Assembly (NCBI GenBank): GCA_018435605.1
Contig: JAHDNF010000005.1
Location: forward strand, 124,001 to 188,000
DNA: 64,000 nucleotides
From: a bacterium
Lineage (GTDB): Bacteria > Auribacterota > Auribacteria > Auribacterales > Auribacteraceae
Reading direction: 5' to 3'
The position numbers and the translations under genes were made by a program. The notes under the pieces were generated by a model. The model searched no databases. It worked only from the letters and a program-made list of their open reading frames with translations, and had not been told where the DNA came from. Of the stretch, positions 27,023 to 35,101 are shown in pieces; position 1 is the first letter of the stretch; the number at the start of each line of letters is the position of its first letter.

Positions 27023-28009
27023 ATGAAAAAATTATTTTTTGCCGCAATAATCATCGTAATATTGGCAATAGCCTCAGTAGCTGTAGTTACCTTCGTTTAT
27101 AAAGACAGAGCGATTCGGTATGCTGTCGAAAAAAGCGTCGCTACGCAATTGCCGTACGTAAAATTTTCGATGGGTTCTGCGACAATGAATTTTCCTGCTC
27201 AACTCGTGTTCACCCAAATAAGTTTGAAAGACCAATTGCACAGTGTTTTTATTGATATAGATCGAATGGAACTGGAATTCTATCCGTCAAAGGTTTTGAA
27301 ATATTTTCAGGAAGGGGGCAAAAAATCGGCTTTGAAATATTTTTTTGTTACCGCGAAAAAGATTCAATACCGCGAAGTATTAATTAACGGACTGCGCCTC
27401 GAAGGGCGTCTTTATAACGATGGAGAAACAGTGGAAAAATACGCCGGATTTATGGCGTCAAAAGATTTTTTGTACAAAAAAATAAAAATGGACGATCTGA
27501 GAACCGAGTTCGAATTTAAGGATAAGACATTGCTTGTAACCATGTATCACCTGCTTTTTGCCGGCGGAACGATTACAGGTACCCTGAAGGCCGATTTACT
27601 GGATAGCGGGTTTGAATACACCGCCTATGTGGATATGCAAAACCTGCAAGCCAAGAATCTTATGATAATTTTCAACCTGAATAAGAAATTGGAAATGAGC
27701 GGATTGTGGAACGGAAGCGTCAAAGTCAAAGGAATATCCGGCAAAGGAATAACCTCAGTTGAAGGCAAACTCGTCGCCGACGCTAAAGGAGGCGAAATGG
27801 TGATAACCGATCAGGCTATGATCAGCAGTATCGCTTCCCGAGCAGGGATAGCTAAGGATGAAGTCGCCCGGTCGCTTGCCCGCCATGATTATGATGATGG
27901 CGCAATGGAATTGGGCATGGACGGAAACACAGTTAAGCTGAACTTGTCGTTGTCAGGTGACACAGGCCAACGGAATTTCGATATTTATTTGCATGATTTT
28001 CTGCAATAA
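27023..28009 (+). CDS. Short YdbH/AsmA-like membrane-anchored envelope protein
   Basis: The 328-aa start at ATG 27023 is chosen because GAGG lies seven bases upstream and the protein then opens with MKKLFFAAIIIVILAIASVAVV, a clear N-terminal membrane anchor; the open frame continues 14 codons upstream but without a ribosome site. The rest is beta-rich with 'YVKFSMGSATMNFPAQLVFTQISLKD', a layout of AsmA/YdbH-type lipid-transfer grooves, and 'LEGRLYNDG' and 'VEGKLVADAKGGEMVI' repeats. E. coli YdbH is about 880 aa, so this is much shorter. The next gene resembles YnbE and YdbL, its E. coli operon partners, which supports the assignment. It would be inner-membrane anchored and periplasmic. Confidence 0.55.
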   Translation: MKKLFFAAIIIVILAIASVAVVTFVYKDRAIRYAVEKSVATQLPYVKFSMGSATMNFPAQLVFTQISLKDQLHSVFIDIDRMELEFYPSKVLKYFQEGGKKSALKYFFVTAKKIQYREVLINGLRLEGRLYNDGETVEKYAGFMASKDFLYKKIKMDDLRTEFEFKDKTLLVTMYHLLFAGGTITGTLKADLLDSGFEYTAYVDMQNLQAKNLMIIFNLNKKLEMSGLWNGSVKVKGISGKGITSVEGKLVADAKGGEMVITDQAMISSIASRAGIAKDEVARSLARHDYDDGAMELGMDGNTVKLNLSLSGDTGQRNFDIYLHDFLQ

Positions 28010-28030
28010 TAAACAACAGGAGGAAATACC

Positions 28031-28630
28031 ATGAACACAAGATCTTTTTTTGTCAGTTGCGTTGCATTAACCCTGCTTTATGCCGGATGTACCCAGCATA
28101 CCATCAAGGTAGAACAGGAAAAACCTTTGCGGGTTGACGTGAATATGCGTATCGACGTGTATCAGCACGTACTCGAACAGGCTAACACAATCGAAGATAT
28201 GGTCAATCAGCCGGGTGGTCATTCTTTTTTCCGCGGAGTGATCCGCAGGCTGGCTGTACTTGATTTCGCGTCATCCGCGTATGCTCAGTCGTCTGCGCAA
28301 TTCAGCGATGAAGTTATGAAGGCTATAGAAGGGCGCAGACAGCGCAGGGATCAGATTGTTGAATGGGGATCAAAAGGCGTTATCGGGGAAAATAACAGCG
28401 GGTTTGTCGAGTTGTATGCCCCCAGCGGATTGCCCGGTAGCCAGCTTGCCGAACTGCGCCAGATGATAGATCAGGAAAATCGAGACCGGCTGGTAATTTA
28501 TACCGATCTTTCACGGGGTGAAGGAACTACCCCTGAAGAAGTGGGAAAAGTCTATTCCATTAAACTACATAAAAACGCGCCTGAAGGCATGCCGATACAA
28601 ACAGCTACCGGCGAATGGATAATCCGGTAA
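28031..28630 (+). CDS. YnbE-YdbL-like fusion lipoprotein (DUF1318)
   Basis: This 199-aa protein has a lipoprotein signal ending LLYAGC (Cys near residue 20). Immediately after it, 'TQHTIKVEQEKPLRVDVNMRIDVY' matches the small outer-membrane lipoprotein YnbE. Residues about 85-199 match YdbL/DUF1318: 'GRRQRRDQIVEWGSKGVIGENNSGFVEL' and 'LRQMIDQENRDRLVIYTDLSR...TPEEVGKVYSIKLHKNAP.G...ATGEWI'. In E. coli ydbH, ynbE and ydbL are three adjacent genes of an intermembrane lipid-transfer bridge; here the last two appear joined. GGAGGAAA precedes the ATG, 21 bases after the YdbH-like gene, and a strong terminator follows. Confidence 0.75.
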   Translation: MNTRSFFVSCVALTLLYAGCTQHTIKVEQEKPLRVDVNMRIDVYQHVLEQANTIEDMVNQPGGHSFFRGVIRRLAVLDFASSAYAQSSAQFSDEVMKAIEGRRQRRDQIVEWGSKGVIGENNSGFVELYAPSGLPGSQLAELRQMIDQENRDRLVIYTDLSRGEGTTPEEVGKVYSIKLHKNAPEGMPIQTATGEWIIR

Positions 28631-28660
28631 CCGTTTTTTATTTTTGCCGTTTTTGTTAAA

Positions 28661-28706
28661 GAATGAATCTCCCTATCGGTACTTGCGGGGAGATTCATTC
28701 TTTTTA
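28661..28706 (+). terminator. Rho-independent terminator after the YnbE-YdbL-like gene
   Basis: GAATGAATCTCCC (28661-28673) pairs perfectly with GGGAGATTCATTC (28688-28700) around a 14-base loop and is followed by TTTTTA. It lies 30 bases after the stop and separates the lipid-transfer pair from the next PEP-CTERM gene. Confidence 0.88.
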
Positions 28707-28815
28707 GACGCCGATAATTAGGAGATGGTAAGAATATCTGATTAAAAAAATATTTTTTTTGTTATACAATACGGTTTTTTTTTGTTACTATAATCATGAG
28801 GAGATTAAGAGCGTC

Positions 28816-29934
28816 ATGATGTTCATCTCGAAGACAAAAATATTTTTGTTTTTCCTGCTGTGGGTTGCAGTGCCTTCCTACGCTCAGTTGCTTTCCGTTT
28901 CCCTCGACGCGCCGATAAACGATCCTGTAACCGGAGACGAACTACGCCGCGGCACTGAGTTTATGCTCATTTTAGCGTCGGACAACAGTAACTCTTCCGC
29001 GCTCGATTTTGCTTTGCCGTTCTTTATCGGGGGCGACGATATGCTTCTTAAATTCGCAACCGGTTTCACCAATCCCGTATGTTATTACGATCAGGAAACC
29101 TTTCTTGATTACGGCATGAGTTTTCCGGTCTGTTACTATTCCATGCCCATAAATTATACTTCACATGGATTTACCTCAGGACAGACAATTTCCGTATACG
29201 CGCGTTTTTTCAACAACCTTGCAGGCACACCGCCGCCCGGAATCACTTTGGATATGCCCAGAGCGTCGTTCGATAACTCGGGTTTATTCAGGCAGTACCT
29301 CTACGGAGATCATAACGATATGTATTTTGCCGATTCCGAACTGTTTTCTTTCAAAATTCCAAACAGCATGATTCCTGACGCGATGATGATAATACCGGAA
29401 GATTTTTATATGGAGATAGATACCTCGCAGTTAGTCTGGCAAAAAGCTGTTCCGGATGACAGCTCTGATGTGCCGCAGGCCGTGCCTTATACAGAACCCC
29501 CGCCGGTTGTCCAGCCTCCTCCTCCGTCAAATCCTCCTCCGTCGACACCGCCCCCGTCGACACCGCCCCCGTCGACACCGCCCCCGTCGACACCGCCCCC
29601 GTCGACCGACCCGACACCGCCCCCAACGCCTGATCCTGTGCCCGAACCTGATCCTGTGCCCGAACCTGATCCTCAGGATGAAACCGGTACGCAAGCCGGT
29701 GAACTTCCGGAATTGGATGGTGTTGAAATTGTTGATTATGATGAATGGTATTCAAATCAACACTATTACCAAACCCTTTATCCATCTTTAACAGTTTGTT
29801 CAGTCACGGGAAACGGAAACAGCGAATCGCCTTTTGACACCGGCGTGCCTGTAGCTCCGGAACCGGGGGCGTTGTTTTTGAGCGGGTGGGGTATTTTGTT
29901 CTTATTGCGTCAAGTCCTGCGAAAACGCCGCTAA
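28816..29934 (+). CDS. PEP-CTERM protein with proline-rich repeat region
   Basis: The 372-aa form starts at ATG 28816 and gives a clean signal peptide (MMFISKTKIFLFFLLWVAVPSYA); upstream in-frame codons from 28759 lie within AT-rich leader sequence. The N-terminal 200 residues are a beta-rich exported domain with 'FALPFFIGGDDMLLKFATGF' and no enzyme motif that I recognise. Residues about 235-290 are low complexity: PPPST units followed by two PEPDPV units. The C-terminus has PEP at 348-350, a hydrophobic helix and RKRR, an exosortase target. GAGGAG is 13-14 bases upstream of the ATG, a little far. The Pro-rich part may span the cell wall or act as a rigid spacer. Confidence 0.83.
   Translation: MMFISKTKIFLFFLLWVAVPSYAQLLSVSLDAPINDPVTGDELRRGTEFMLILASDNSNSSALDFALPFFIGGDDMLLKFATGFTNPVCYYDQETFLDYGMSFPVCYYSMPINYTSHGFTSGQTISVYARFFNNLAGTPPPGITLDMPRASFDNSGLFRQYLYGDHNDMYFADSELFSFKIPNSMIPDAMMIIPEDFYMEIDTSQLVWQKAVPDDSSDVPQAVPYTEPPPVVQPPPPSNPPPSTPPPSTPPPSTPPPSTPPPSTDPTPPPTPDPVPEPDPVPEPDPQDETGTQAGELPELDGVEIVDYDEWYSNQHYYQTLYPSLTVCSVTGNGNSESPFDTGVPVAPEPGALFLSGWGILFLLRQVLRKRR
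29538..29680 (+). repeat. Tandem repeats coding PPPST and PEPDPV units
   Basis: About four and a half copies of a 15-base unit (CCGTCGACACCGCCC) lie between 29540 and 29610 and are almost identical. They are followed by a tandem 18-base unit (CCTGATCCTGTGCCCGAA) at about 29632-29667. Both lie in frame inside the PEP-CTERM gene. Near-identity at the DNA level implies recent expansion or slippage. Confidence 0.9.
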
Positions 29935-30194
29935 CCTTTATCCGAATAAAAATCTTGTTATCTTTTCTTTCAAAAGTTATTATTTAAAGAAACATAAAAA
30001 ACTAGATAGCGTTGTCATTATATTTTATCAAGGCAAATTTAAAATACCGGTGTTTTTCCTGTAGGTAAAAGGCATGACTGTTCTATGCGTTTGCCGGTTG
30101 GCTACTTAAATTTTGACATCATTATGTTTCGGACGACGAATTTATATAGTTTTAGAGATTTGTAAGTAAAATTCATACGGAGAGGTTTTCTGTA

Positions 30195-30908
30195 ATGTCG
30201 CCTACTGCGTTGATAACAGGAGCCGGAAAACGAATCGGCAGGGAATTGGCGCTGTATCTGGCGGGGCAGGGATACGATATAGCCGCGCATTATCATCTGT
30301 CGCAACAATCAGCCCACACGCTTGCCGAGGATATCCGCCGGATGGGTCGCAAATGCGTATTGTTTCAGGCAGACCTGTCGTCGCACACCGATGCGGAACA
30401 TCTTATGGAAGCAGTTATACAGCAGTGCGAAGGACTCGAATTGCTTATCAACAACGCATCGGTTTTCAATAAAAATTCTATCGGACAGACCGATTTCGCG
30501 TTTTTGCAGTATCATTTTATGATAAATTGTTTCGCTCCCATGCTGTTGAGCAGGGATTTCGCTAAGCATCTTGCGCGTGGGCATATCATAAATATACTCG
30601 ATACTAAGATTACCAGAAGCAAAACCGTTTATTGCGCGTATACGTTGTCAAAAAAGACGTTGGCTGAATTTACAAAAATGGCCGCTGTCGAGTTCGCGCC
30701 GGATATAAGGGTTAATGCCGTGGCTCCGGGTGTGATACTCGCGCCGCCGGATAAAGACGAGCAATATCTCGCTTCATTGATTACGCAAGTACCGTTGAAA
30801 CGAAAGGGTGAACCTTCGGATATTTGCGGGGCTGTGAATTTTCTGATTGCAAACAAATATATCACCGGCCAGATTCTGTATATCGACGGAGGTGAGAATC
30901 TGTTGTAA
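30195..30908 (+). CDS. Short-chain dehydrogenase, probable pteridine reductase (FolM-like)
   Basis: This 237-aa NADP(H)-type reductase has the TGAGKRIG cofactor loop near residues 8-15 (the GxGKRIG form of pteridine reductases), 'LLINNAS', and the catalytic Tyr-x3-Lys in 'YTLSKKTL'. 'RVNAVAPGVI' and 'YITGQILYIDGG' complete the fold. The Arg in the loop and the context, directly upstream of folB and folK, suggest reduction of dihydrofolate or dihydromonapterin, as in FolM/PTR1. General SDR activity remains possible. GAGAGG precedes the ATG. It is the first gene of a three-gene pterin operon. Confidence 0.8.
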   Translation: MSPTALITGAGKRIGRELALYLAGQGYDIAAHYHLSQQSAHTLAEDIRRMGRKCVLFQADLSSHTDAEHLMEAVIQQCEGLELLINNASVFNKNSIGQTDFAFLQYHFMINCFAPMLLSRDFAKHLARGHIINILDTKITRSKTVYCAYTLSKKTLAEFTKMAAVEFAPDIRVNAVAPGVILAPPDKDEQYLASLITQVPLKRKGEPSDICGAVNFLIANKYITGQILYIDGGENLL

Positions 30909-30917
30909 GGAGCTGTT

Positions 30918-31271
30918 ATGGCATTAATTCGTATAAAAAATATCAGGCATAAAGCTATTATCGGGGTCAACGACTGGGAACGAACGACAAAGCAGGATGT
31001 GATAATCAATGTTACTTTCGAATATGACGATTCAGCGGCTGTCGACGCCGATTCAATCGACGAAGCGGTTGACTATCGCGCTATGACAAAGGCTATAGTT
31101 GACCATATGGATAAAAATTCGTTTTTTCTCTTGGAAACATTGTCCGCATCTATTTTAGACCTGATAATGCGCGATAAGCGTGTCAAAAACGCTACCGTGG
31201 AGGTCGATAAACCGGGTTCCGTGCGGTTTGCGGATTCCATATCGGTACAGCAAAGCTCCGGCAGGTCATGA
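30918..31271 (+). CDS. folB: Dihydroneopterin aldolase
   Basis: This 117-aa enzyme of folate biosynthesis cleaves dihydroneopterin to 6-hydroxymethyl-dihydropterin and glycolaldehyde. The N-terminus 'IRIKNIRHKAIIGVNDWER' and 'VDYRAMTKAIVDHM', with 'FFLLETLSASILDLI' carrying the substrate Glu, are standard FolB motifs. A Lys near the C-terminus ('VEVDKPGSVRFADSISV') is the catalytic residue position. The length is typical. It lies nine bases after the FolM-like gene and overlaps folK by four bases (ATGA). Confidence 0.93.
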   Translation: MALIRIKNIRHKAIIGVNDWERTTKQDVIINVTFEYDDSAAVDADSIDEAVDYRAMTKAIVDHMDKNSFFLLETLSASILDLIMRDKRVKNATVEVDKPGSVRFADSISVQQSSGRS

Positions 31272-31663
31272 ATGCCCCTGCGCATAAAGTTGTAATAGGA
31301 ATGGGATCTAACATTAATCCTGCCCAAAACATCCAAGCCGCCATTGACCGGATTGCCCTAGACCACGCTGTTTTGGGTATTGCTACATGGGAATGGACAA
31401 AGCCTATCGGGCGTGCCGATCAGGACGATTTCATTAATACCGCTGTTTATATAGCCACCGGCTTTAACCGCGATCAATTGGCCGGTTATCTAAGATCTAT
31501 AGAAAATGAGCTTGGCAGAGTAAGGACATCCGACAAATTCGCGCCCCGCACTATTGATTTGGATATTGTCGTATGGGATGGGTGTGTGGTCGATGACGAC
31601 TTCTATAAACGGGATTTTCTAAAGCGGCAAGTTCTTGAGCTTGTTAAAGACCTTGTATACTGA
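31268..31663 (+). CDS. folK: 2-amino-4-hydroxy-6-hydroxymethyldihydropteridine pyrophosphokinase
   Basis: This 131-aa enzyme makes the pyrophosphate ester that dihydropteroate synthase uses next. It has VIGMGSNINPAQNI at the N-terminus, 'ENELGRVRTSDKFAPRTIDLDIV', the HPPK signature with the Arg and the metal-binding DxD (here DLD), and a short C-terminus. It is shorter than typical E. coli FolK (about 160 aa): the final 'PHP...R.FVL.PL' region appears only as 'YKRDFLKRQVLEL'. The ATG overlaps the folB stop. folP is not in the window. Confidence 0.88.
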   Translation: MNAPAHKVVIGMGSNINPAQNIQAAIDRIALDHAVLGIATWEWTKPIGRADQDDFINTAVYIATGFNRDQLAGYLRSIENELGRVRTSDKFAPRTIDLDIVVWDGCVVDDDFYKRDFLKRQVLELVKDLVY

Positions 31664-31681
31664 AACACTCCGGCGTTATTC

Positions 31682-31702
31682 GAAAATAGAATATTTTCTT
31701 TT
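31682..31702 (+). terminator. Weak AT-only hairpin with T-run after folK
   Basis: GAAAATA (31682-31688) and TATTTTC (31692-31698) flank a 3-base loop and are followed by TTTT. The stem is short and AT-rich. It lies between convergent folK and the HIT gene. Confidence 0.35.
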
Positions 31703-31725
31703 CGGAAAATCTGATACATGCAAGA

Positions 31726-32145
31726 TTACATGTTTTTTAAAGCGGATATAAACGATTCGATATAGCCAGCCGGTACAGGTTCGCCTGTTTGTCCTTTCCA
31801 GCCTGTATCGGACATTATGTGACTGCCGATAGGCGTGTCGCCGTGCATTTTCGGGAGCAAGTGAATATGAAAATGCCTGACCTGATCGGCTATGGCGGCC
31901 ATATAATATTTTTCCGCTCCCAATATAACCTCGGCTTTTTTAGCGATATCAACAGCGGTAACCAGTATCTGGGCAGACTGCAACGGATTAAGACTGCTCA
32001 AAGAAGTAACATGCTCTTTTGCCGCAACGACAAAATGCCCTTTTTTTATGGCGGATTCCGGAAAACACACCGCTATGCAGTGCTCTCGTTCTTCAATGAT
32101 ATACCGTTTGTCAGGATTACAAAAAACACAAGGAGTTGCAGTCAT
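31726..32145 (-). CDS. HIT-family nucleotide hydrolase/transferase
   Basis: This 139-aa protein starts at ATG 32145, with GAGGTG six bases upstream; a GTG at 32154 lies inside that site. The histidine triad 'HFHIHLLP' (near residue 96) is intact, with 'CVFCNP' at the N-terminus like a HIT zinc-site remnant. HIT proteins act on AMP-linked substrates such as dinucleoside polyphosphates or AMP-lysine. The C-terminal part ('GSHIMSDTGWKG') is not the usual 'GR.' pattern, so the precise subfamily is uncertain. Confidence 0.9.
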   Translation of the reverse strand: MTATPCVFCNPDKRYIIEEREHCIAVCFPESAIKKGHFVVAAKEHVTSLSSLNPLQSAQILVTAVDIAKKAEVILGAEKYYMAAIADQVRHFHIHLLPKMHGDTPIGSHIMSDTGWKGQTGEPVPAGYIESFISALKNM

Positions 32146-32198
32146 GATTTCCACCTCATAGCGGTTGAGAGCCTAGCGTTAGTCGATCTGAAAAAAAC

Positions 32199-32227
32199 AT
32201 GTTATCCTAACGTTTAAAATCTGGCAA
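32199..32227 (-). promoter_or_regulatory. Predicted promoter of the HIT gene
   Basis: On the minus strand, TTGCCA (32227-32222) and TAACAT (32204-32199) are 17 bases apart. A start near 32192 would give a leader of about 47 bases. Confidence 0.42.
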
Positions 32228-32452
32228 GTATGCCGTTGTAAAATTATATACCGCGCACAGCTATATACAAGCAATTTTTGAAATACAAAAATTTTTTCGG
32301 ACTCACAATACCCCTTTATATATTACTCATATATTTGTGGTGTATATCTGTGCACAGCAACTGTGCTATGTCTGTTTTAATAACATGGCGTTGAAAAATG
32401 TTTCCGCTATATGGGCTTTAGTATGAAGATTTGGAAATTATAAAATTATGAT

Positions 32453-32482
32453 TTGAAAAAAATCGTTTTTTCATGCTAATAT
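32453..32482 (+). promoter_or_regulatory. Predicted extended -10 promoter of the ctpA-like gene
   Basis: TTGAAA (32453-32458), an 18-base spacer ending in TGC, and TAATAT (32477-32482). Transcription would start near 32489, giving a leader of about 140 bases that includes the palindrome at 32527-32542. Confidence 0.48.
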
Positions 32483-32526
32483 GCATAAACCATAATATTA
32501 GGTATAAACCGGATTAGGGATTTAAA

Positions 32527-32542
32527 AATCTAATATTAGATT
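32527..32542. promoter_or_regulatory. Perfect 16-bp palindrome, possible operator
   Basis: AATCTAATATTAGATT is a perfect palindrome downstream of the predicted ctpA promoter. A dimeric repressor could bind there, but its AT-only core makes chance occurrence more likely in this AT-rich gap. Confidence 0.3.
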
Positions 32543-32631
32543 CCATAATAAAGGCATAAATCCTGCTTATTGGTGATAAGAATAGAATTAAGACATAAAA
32601 CATTAAATCGCGTTAGAAAGGGTTTCGTATT

Positions 32632-33996
32632 ATGTTGACCAGAAAAAAAGCGTTTTATTTTGTGATTTCGCTTAGTGTGGGATTTTTCCTTTATTATAAA
32701 GGCATTACACCTTTGCTGGCAGGGTCGGCGGATGATGAAGATAACATATATCAGCAGTTGGAACTGTTCAATACAGTAATAAGCCGTATCCAAAAGGACT
32801 ATGTGGAGGAAAAAACAGCCAAAGATCTCATATACGGAGCTTTACGAGGTATGTTGATTTCTTTGGATTCTCACAGCCAGTTTATGGATCCGGAGGCTTA
32901 TAGTGAAATGAAAGTCGATACGGAAGGGCATTTCGGCGGACTTGGAATAGAGATAACCGTCAAAGATAATATTCTGACAGTGGTGTCGCCGATAAAAGAT
33001 ACTCCTGCGTGTAAAGCAGGGCTGGAACCCAACGACAAGATTATCAAAATCGAAGGTAAATCCACTAAAAATATGTCGCTGACCGAAGCGGTTAAAAAAT
33101 TGCGCGGCGCGCCGGGAAGCAAGGTTAGCATTACTATAATGCGGCCTGCCACCCGTGAGGTCAAAGAATATAACATAGTGCGTGATGTCATTCAGATTCA
33201 AAGCGTAAAAGATGTTAAAATGGTTGCCGACGGTATCGGCTACATCCGTCTGGCTCAGTTTCAGGAAAATACATCCGAAGAACTGGATAAAGCGCTCAAC
33301 ACTCTGGAACAACAGGGTATGGCAGGATTGATTCTTGACTTGCGCAATAATCCTGGAGGTCTGCTAAACGAAGCGTTTGACGTGGCCGACCTGTTTATCG
33401 GCGGCGGCAAGATAATAGTATCTACCAAAGGGCGTATACCTCACCAGAACAAAGAGTATCGCGGCTCCAGCACAACGACTCATAAGGATTTTGTGATGGT
33501 GGTGCTGGTCAACGGCGGTAGCGCCAGCGGATCGGAAATCGTTGCTGGAGCTATTCAGGATTGGCATAGGGGTATTCTCATAGGAACCCGTACTTTCGGA
33601 AAAGGCTCGGTTCAAAGCGTCCTGCCCTTGAAAGACGGATCGGCGTTGAGATTGACTACCGCCCGGTATTATACGCCCAGCGGAAGGTCGATTCATCATG
33701 TCGGAATCGACCCGGATATCGAAGTTCCGTTCCAGAAAATAGAAATTAAAGAGAACGACGGAAAAACAGATTCTTTTGCTCTGCTCGAAGATGAAGAAAT
33801 GGAGCAGGAAATAACTGAAGAAACGAAAGAACCGGAAAAAATATATCCGCCTGTGCCCGATAACCAAATGCTTCGCGCCATAGATTTAATCAAAGGTATT
33901 TTTATACTCAATCAAAGAGAAGAACTGGCTAAAACCGATAAGCCGCCGGTTCCATACGTACAGCGAGCTCAGGTATCGGAAACAGATAACGAATAA
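32632..33996 (+). CDS. ctpA: C-terminal processing protease (S41 family)
   Basis: This 454-aa envelope protease has an N-terminal membrane anchor or signal (residues about 8-30). A PDZ domain spans about 95-180 ('GGLGIEITVKDNILTVVSPIKDTPA..AGL.PND'), followed by the S41 domain: 'GYIRLAQF', 'LDLRNNPGGLL', 'GGSASGSEIVAGAIQDW' (nucleophile Ser) and 'GTRTFGKGSVQ' (catalytic Lys). It cleaves C-terminal tails of periplasmic substrates. The C-terminus is an acidic, low-complexity tail. AAAGGG precedes the ATG. The genes for a polysaccharide deacetylase-like lipoprotein and TsaD follow closely; in other bacteria ctp genes are often next to deacetylase-like YibQ and murein hydrolase genes. Confidence 0.94.
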   Translation: MLTRKKAFYFVISLSVGFFLYYKGITPLLAGSADDEDNIYQQLELFNTVISRIQKDYVEEKTAKDLIYGALRGMLISLDSHSQFMDPEAYSEMKVDTEGHFGGLGIEITVKDNILTVVSPIKDTPACKAGLEPNDKIIKIEGKSTKNMSLTEAVKKLRGAPGSKVSITIMRPATREVKEYNIVRDVIQIQSVKDVKMVADGIGYIRLAQFQENTSEELDKALNTLEQQGMAGLILDLRNNPGGLLNEAFDVADLFIGGGKIIVSTKGRIPHQNKEYRGSSTTTHKDFVMVVLVNGGSASGSEIVAGAIQDWHRGILIGTRTFGKGSVQSVLPLKDGSALRLTTARYYTPSGRSIHHVGIDPDIEVPFQKIEIKENDGKTDSFALLEDEEMEQEITEETKEPEKIYPPVPDNQMLRAIDLIKGIFILNQREELAKTDKPPVPYVQRAQVSETDNE

Positions 33997-34029
33997 CCGG
34001 TTGTATACATCATTACGAGGTAATCTATT

Positions 34030-35097
34030 ATGAAAACGATGCGGTTTTGCATGTCGTTATCTGTCCGGCTTATTGCAGTGGCAATATTGTTTATTTCAGG
34101 ATGCGCTCCGCACATAACCAATTTGGAACAGGAATCCCATTCAAGCCATCTGGTTATAGGAAAATCGCTGATTCAAGCAGGCCTGGATGAAGATCATATC
34201 CGTAAACAGCTTTATACCGAACACACCTACAGCGGAATGCAATGGATATCCATGTACGCGCAGTACACCGTTGCGGCGTCTTTCGACTTGGATGGTTTTC
34301 CGCAACGGGTTATAGAAAATATTCCTTCTGTGTATACCGTTGAAGTAAACTGGATACCAACCGCCCCGACAGTGAATGTGGTCAGTTTGATTTTCATCAA
34401 AGATCAGTTGCCGCTGGCTACGGTCGAGGTGACACAACAGATCCGAGCGCGAATGGCTATAGTGATCGACGATGTCGGATACAATAAAAAAGCGCTCAGC
34501 CAAGCGTTGATGACAAATCAACCCATAACATACGCCGTATTGCCGTATCTGGCTTATTCGGAAACTCTGGCTAAACTTTTGTCGGATAAAGGGCATCTGA
34601 TTATACTGCATCAGCCGATGGAAGCTACCACAGACATGGATCCGGGTCCGGGCGCAATTTATATGGATATGACCGACGACCAGATACGAAAACTGCTCGA
34701 TGAAAACCTCGCTATGGTTCCGAATATAAAGGGCGTTAACAACCACATGGGATCAGCCGTAACCGCGGATAAAGATAAAATGCGGGTCATTCTGAAACAC
34801 TTACAGGAAAAAGAGATGTTTTTCCTCGACAGTGTTACCGGTCAGACAGTATGCGGGATTATCGCGGATGAAATAGGGTATCCGATATACAAACGGGATG
34901 TTTTTCTCGACAACAAATATGAAAAACAGTATATCAACGGACAACTCGCTCAATTAATGCAGGTTGCACTCGAAAAAGGATGGGCTATCGGTATAGGTCA
35001 TTTTAATCCCGTTACCATGCAGTGTATTTACGAATTATTGCCGGAGTTGGACGAAAAAGAAATCAAACTGGTTTACCTCAACGAATTGCCCCGATAA
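34030..35097 (+). CDS. Divergent polysaccharide deacetylase-like lipoprotein (YibQ type)
   Basis: This 355-aa protein has a lipoprotein signal ending 'LFISGC' (Cys near residue 26). Residues about 140-355 match the divergent polysaccharide deacetylase (DUF610/YibQ) family: 'RMAIVIDDVGYN' with the metal-site Asp pair, 'ITYAVLPYLAYS', 'LHQPMEA', 'GVNNHMGSAVTAD' and 'FFLDSVTG'. The N-terminal part is a small separate domain. The substrate is unknown; co-occurrence with CtpA suggests a role in cell-wall maintenance. GAGG precedes the ATG by about ten bases. Confidence 0.88.
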   Translation: MKTMRFCMSLSVRLIAVAILFISGCAPHITNLEQESHSSHLVIGKSLIQAGLDEDHIRKQLYTEHTYSGMQWISMYAQYTVAASFDLDGFPQRVIENIPSVYTVEVNWIPTAPTVNVVSLIFIKDQLPLATVEVTQQIRARMAIVIDDVGYNKKALSQALMTNQPITYAVLPYLAYSETLAKLLSDKGHLIILHQPMEATTDMDPGPGAIYMDMTDDQIRKLLDENLAMVPNIKGVNNHMGSAVTADKDKMRVILKHLQEKEMFFLDSVTGQTVCGIIADEIGYPIYKRDVFLDNKYEKQYINGQLAQLMQVALEKGWAIGIGHFNPVTMQCIYELLPELDEKEIKLVYLNELPR

Positions 35098-35101
35098 AAC
35101 C

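Larger units (their letters stand above)
32228..32631. other. Intergenic region upstream of ctpA
   Basis: About 400 bases, very AT-rich, with no coding frame. A plus-strand promoter candidate, TTGAAA-18-TAATAT, with an extended TGc before the -10 box, lies at 32453-32482. A perfect 16-base palindrome, AATCTAATATTAGATT, lies at 32527-32542, inside the predicted leader. Nothing else is recognisable. Confidence 0.5.

Noticed and set aside
29456-29791. Plus-strand open frame of 111 codons with Arg/Pro/His-rich repeats
   Set aside because: It is the +1-frame shadow of the Pro-rich repeat inside the PEP-CTERM gene; its composition is dictated by the repeat DNA.
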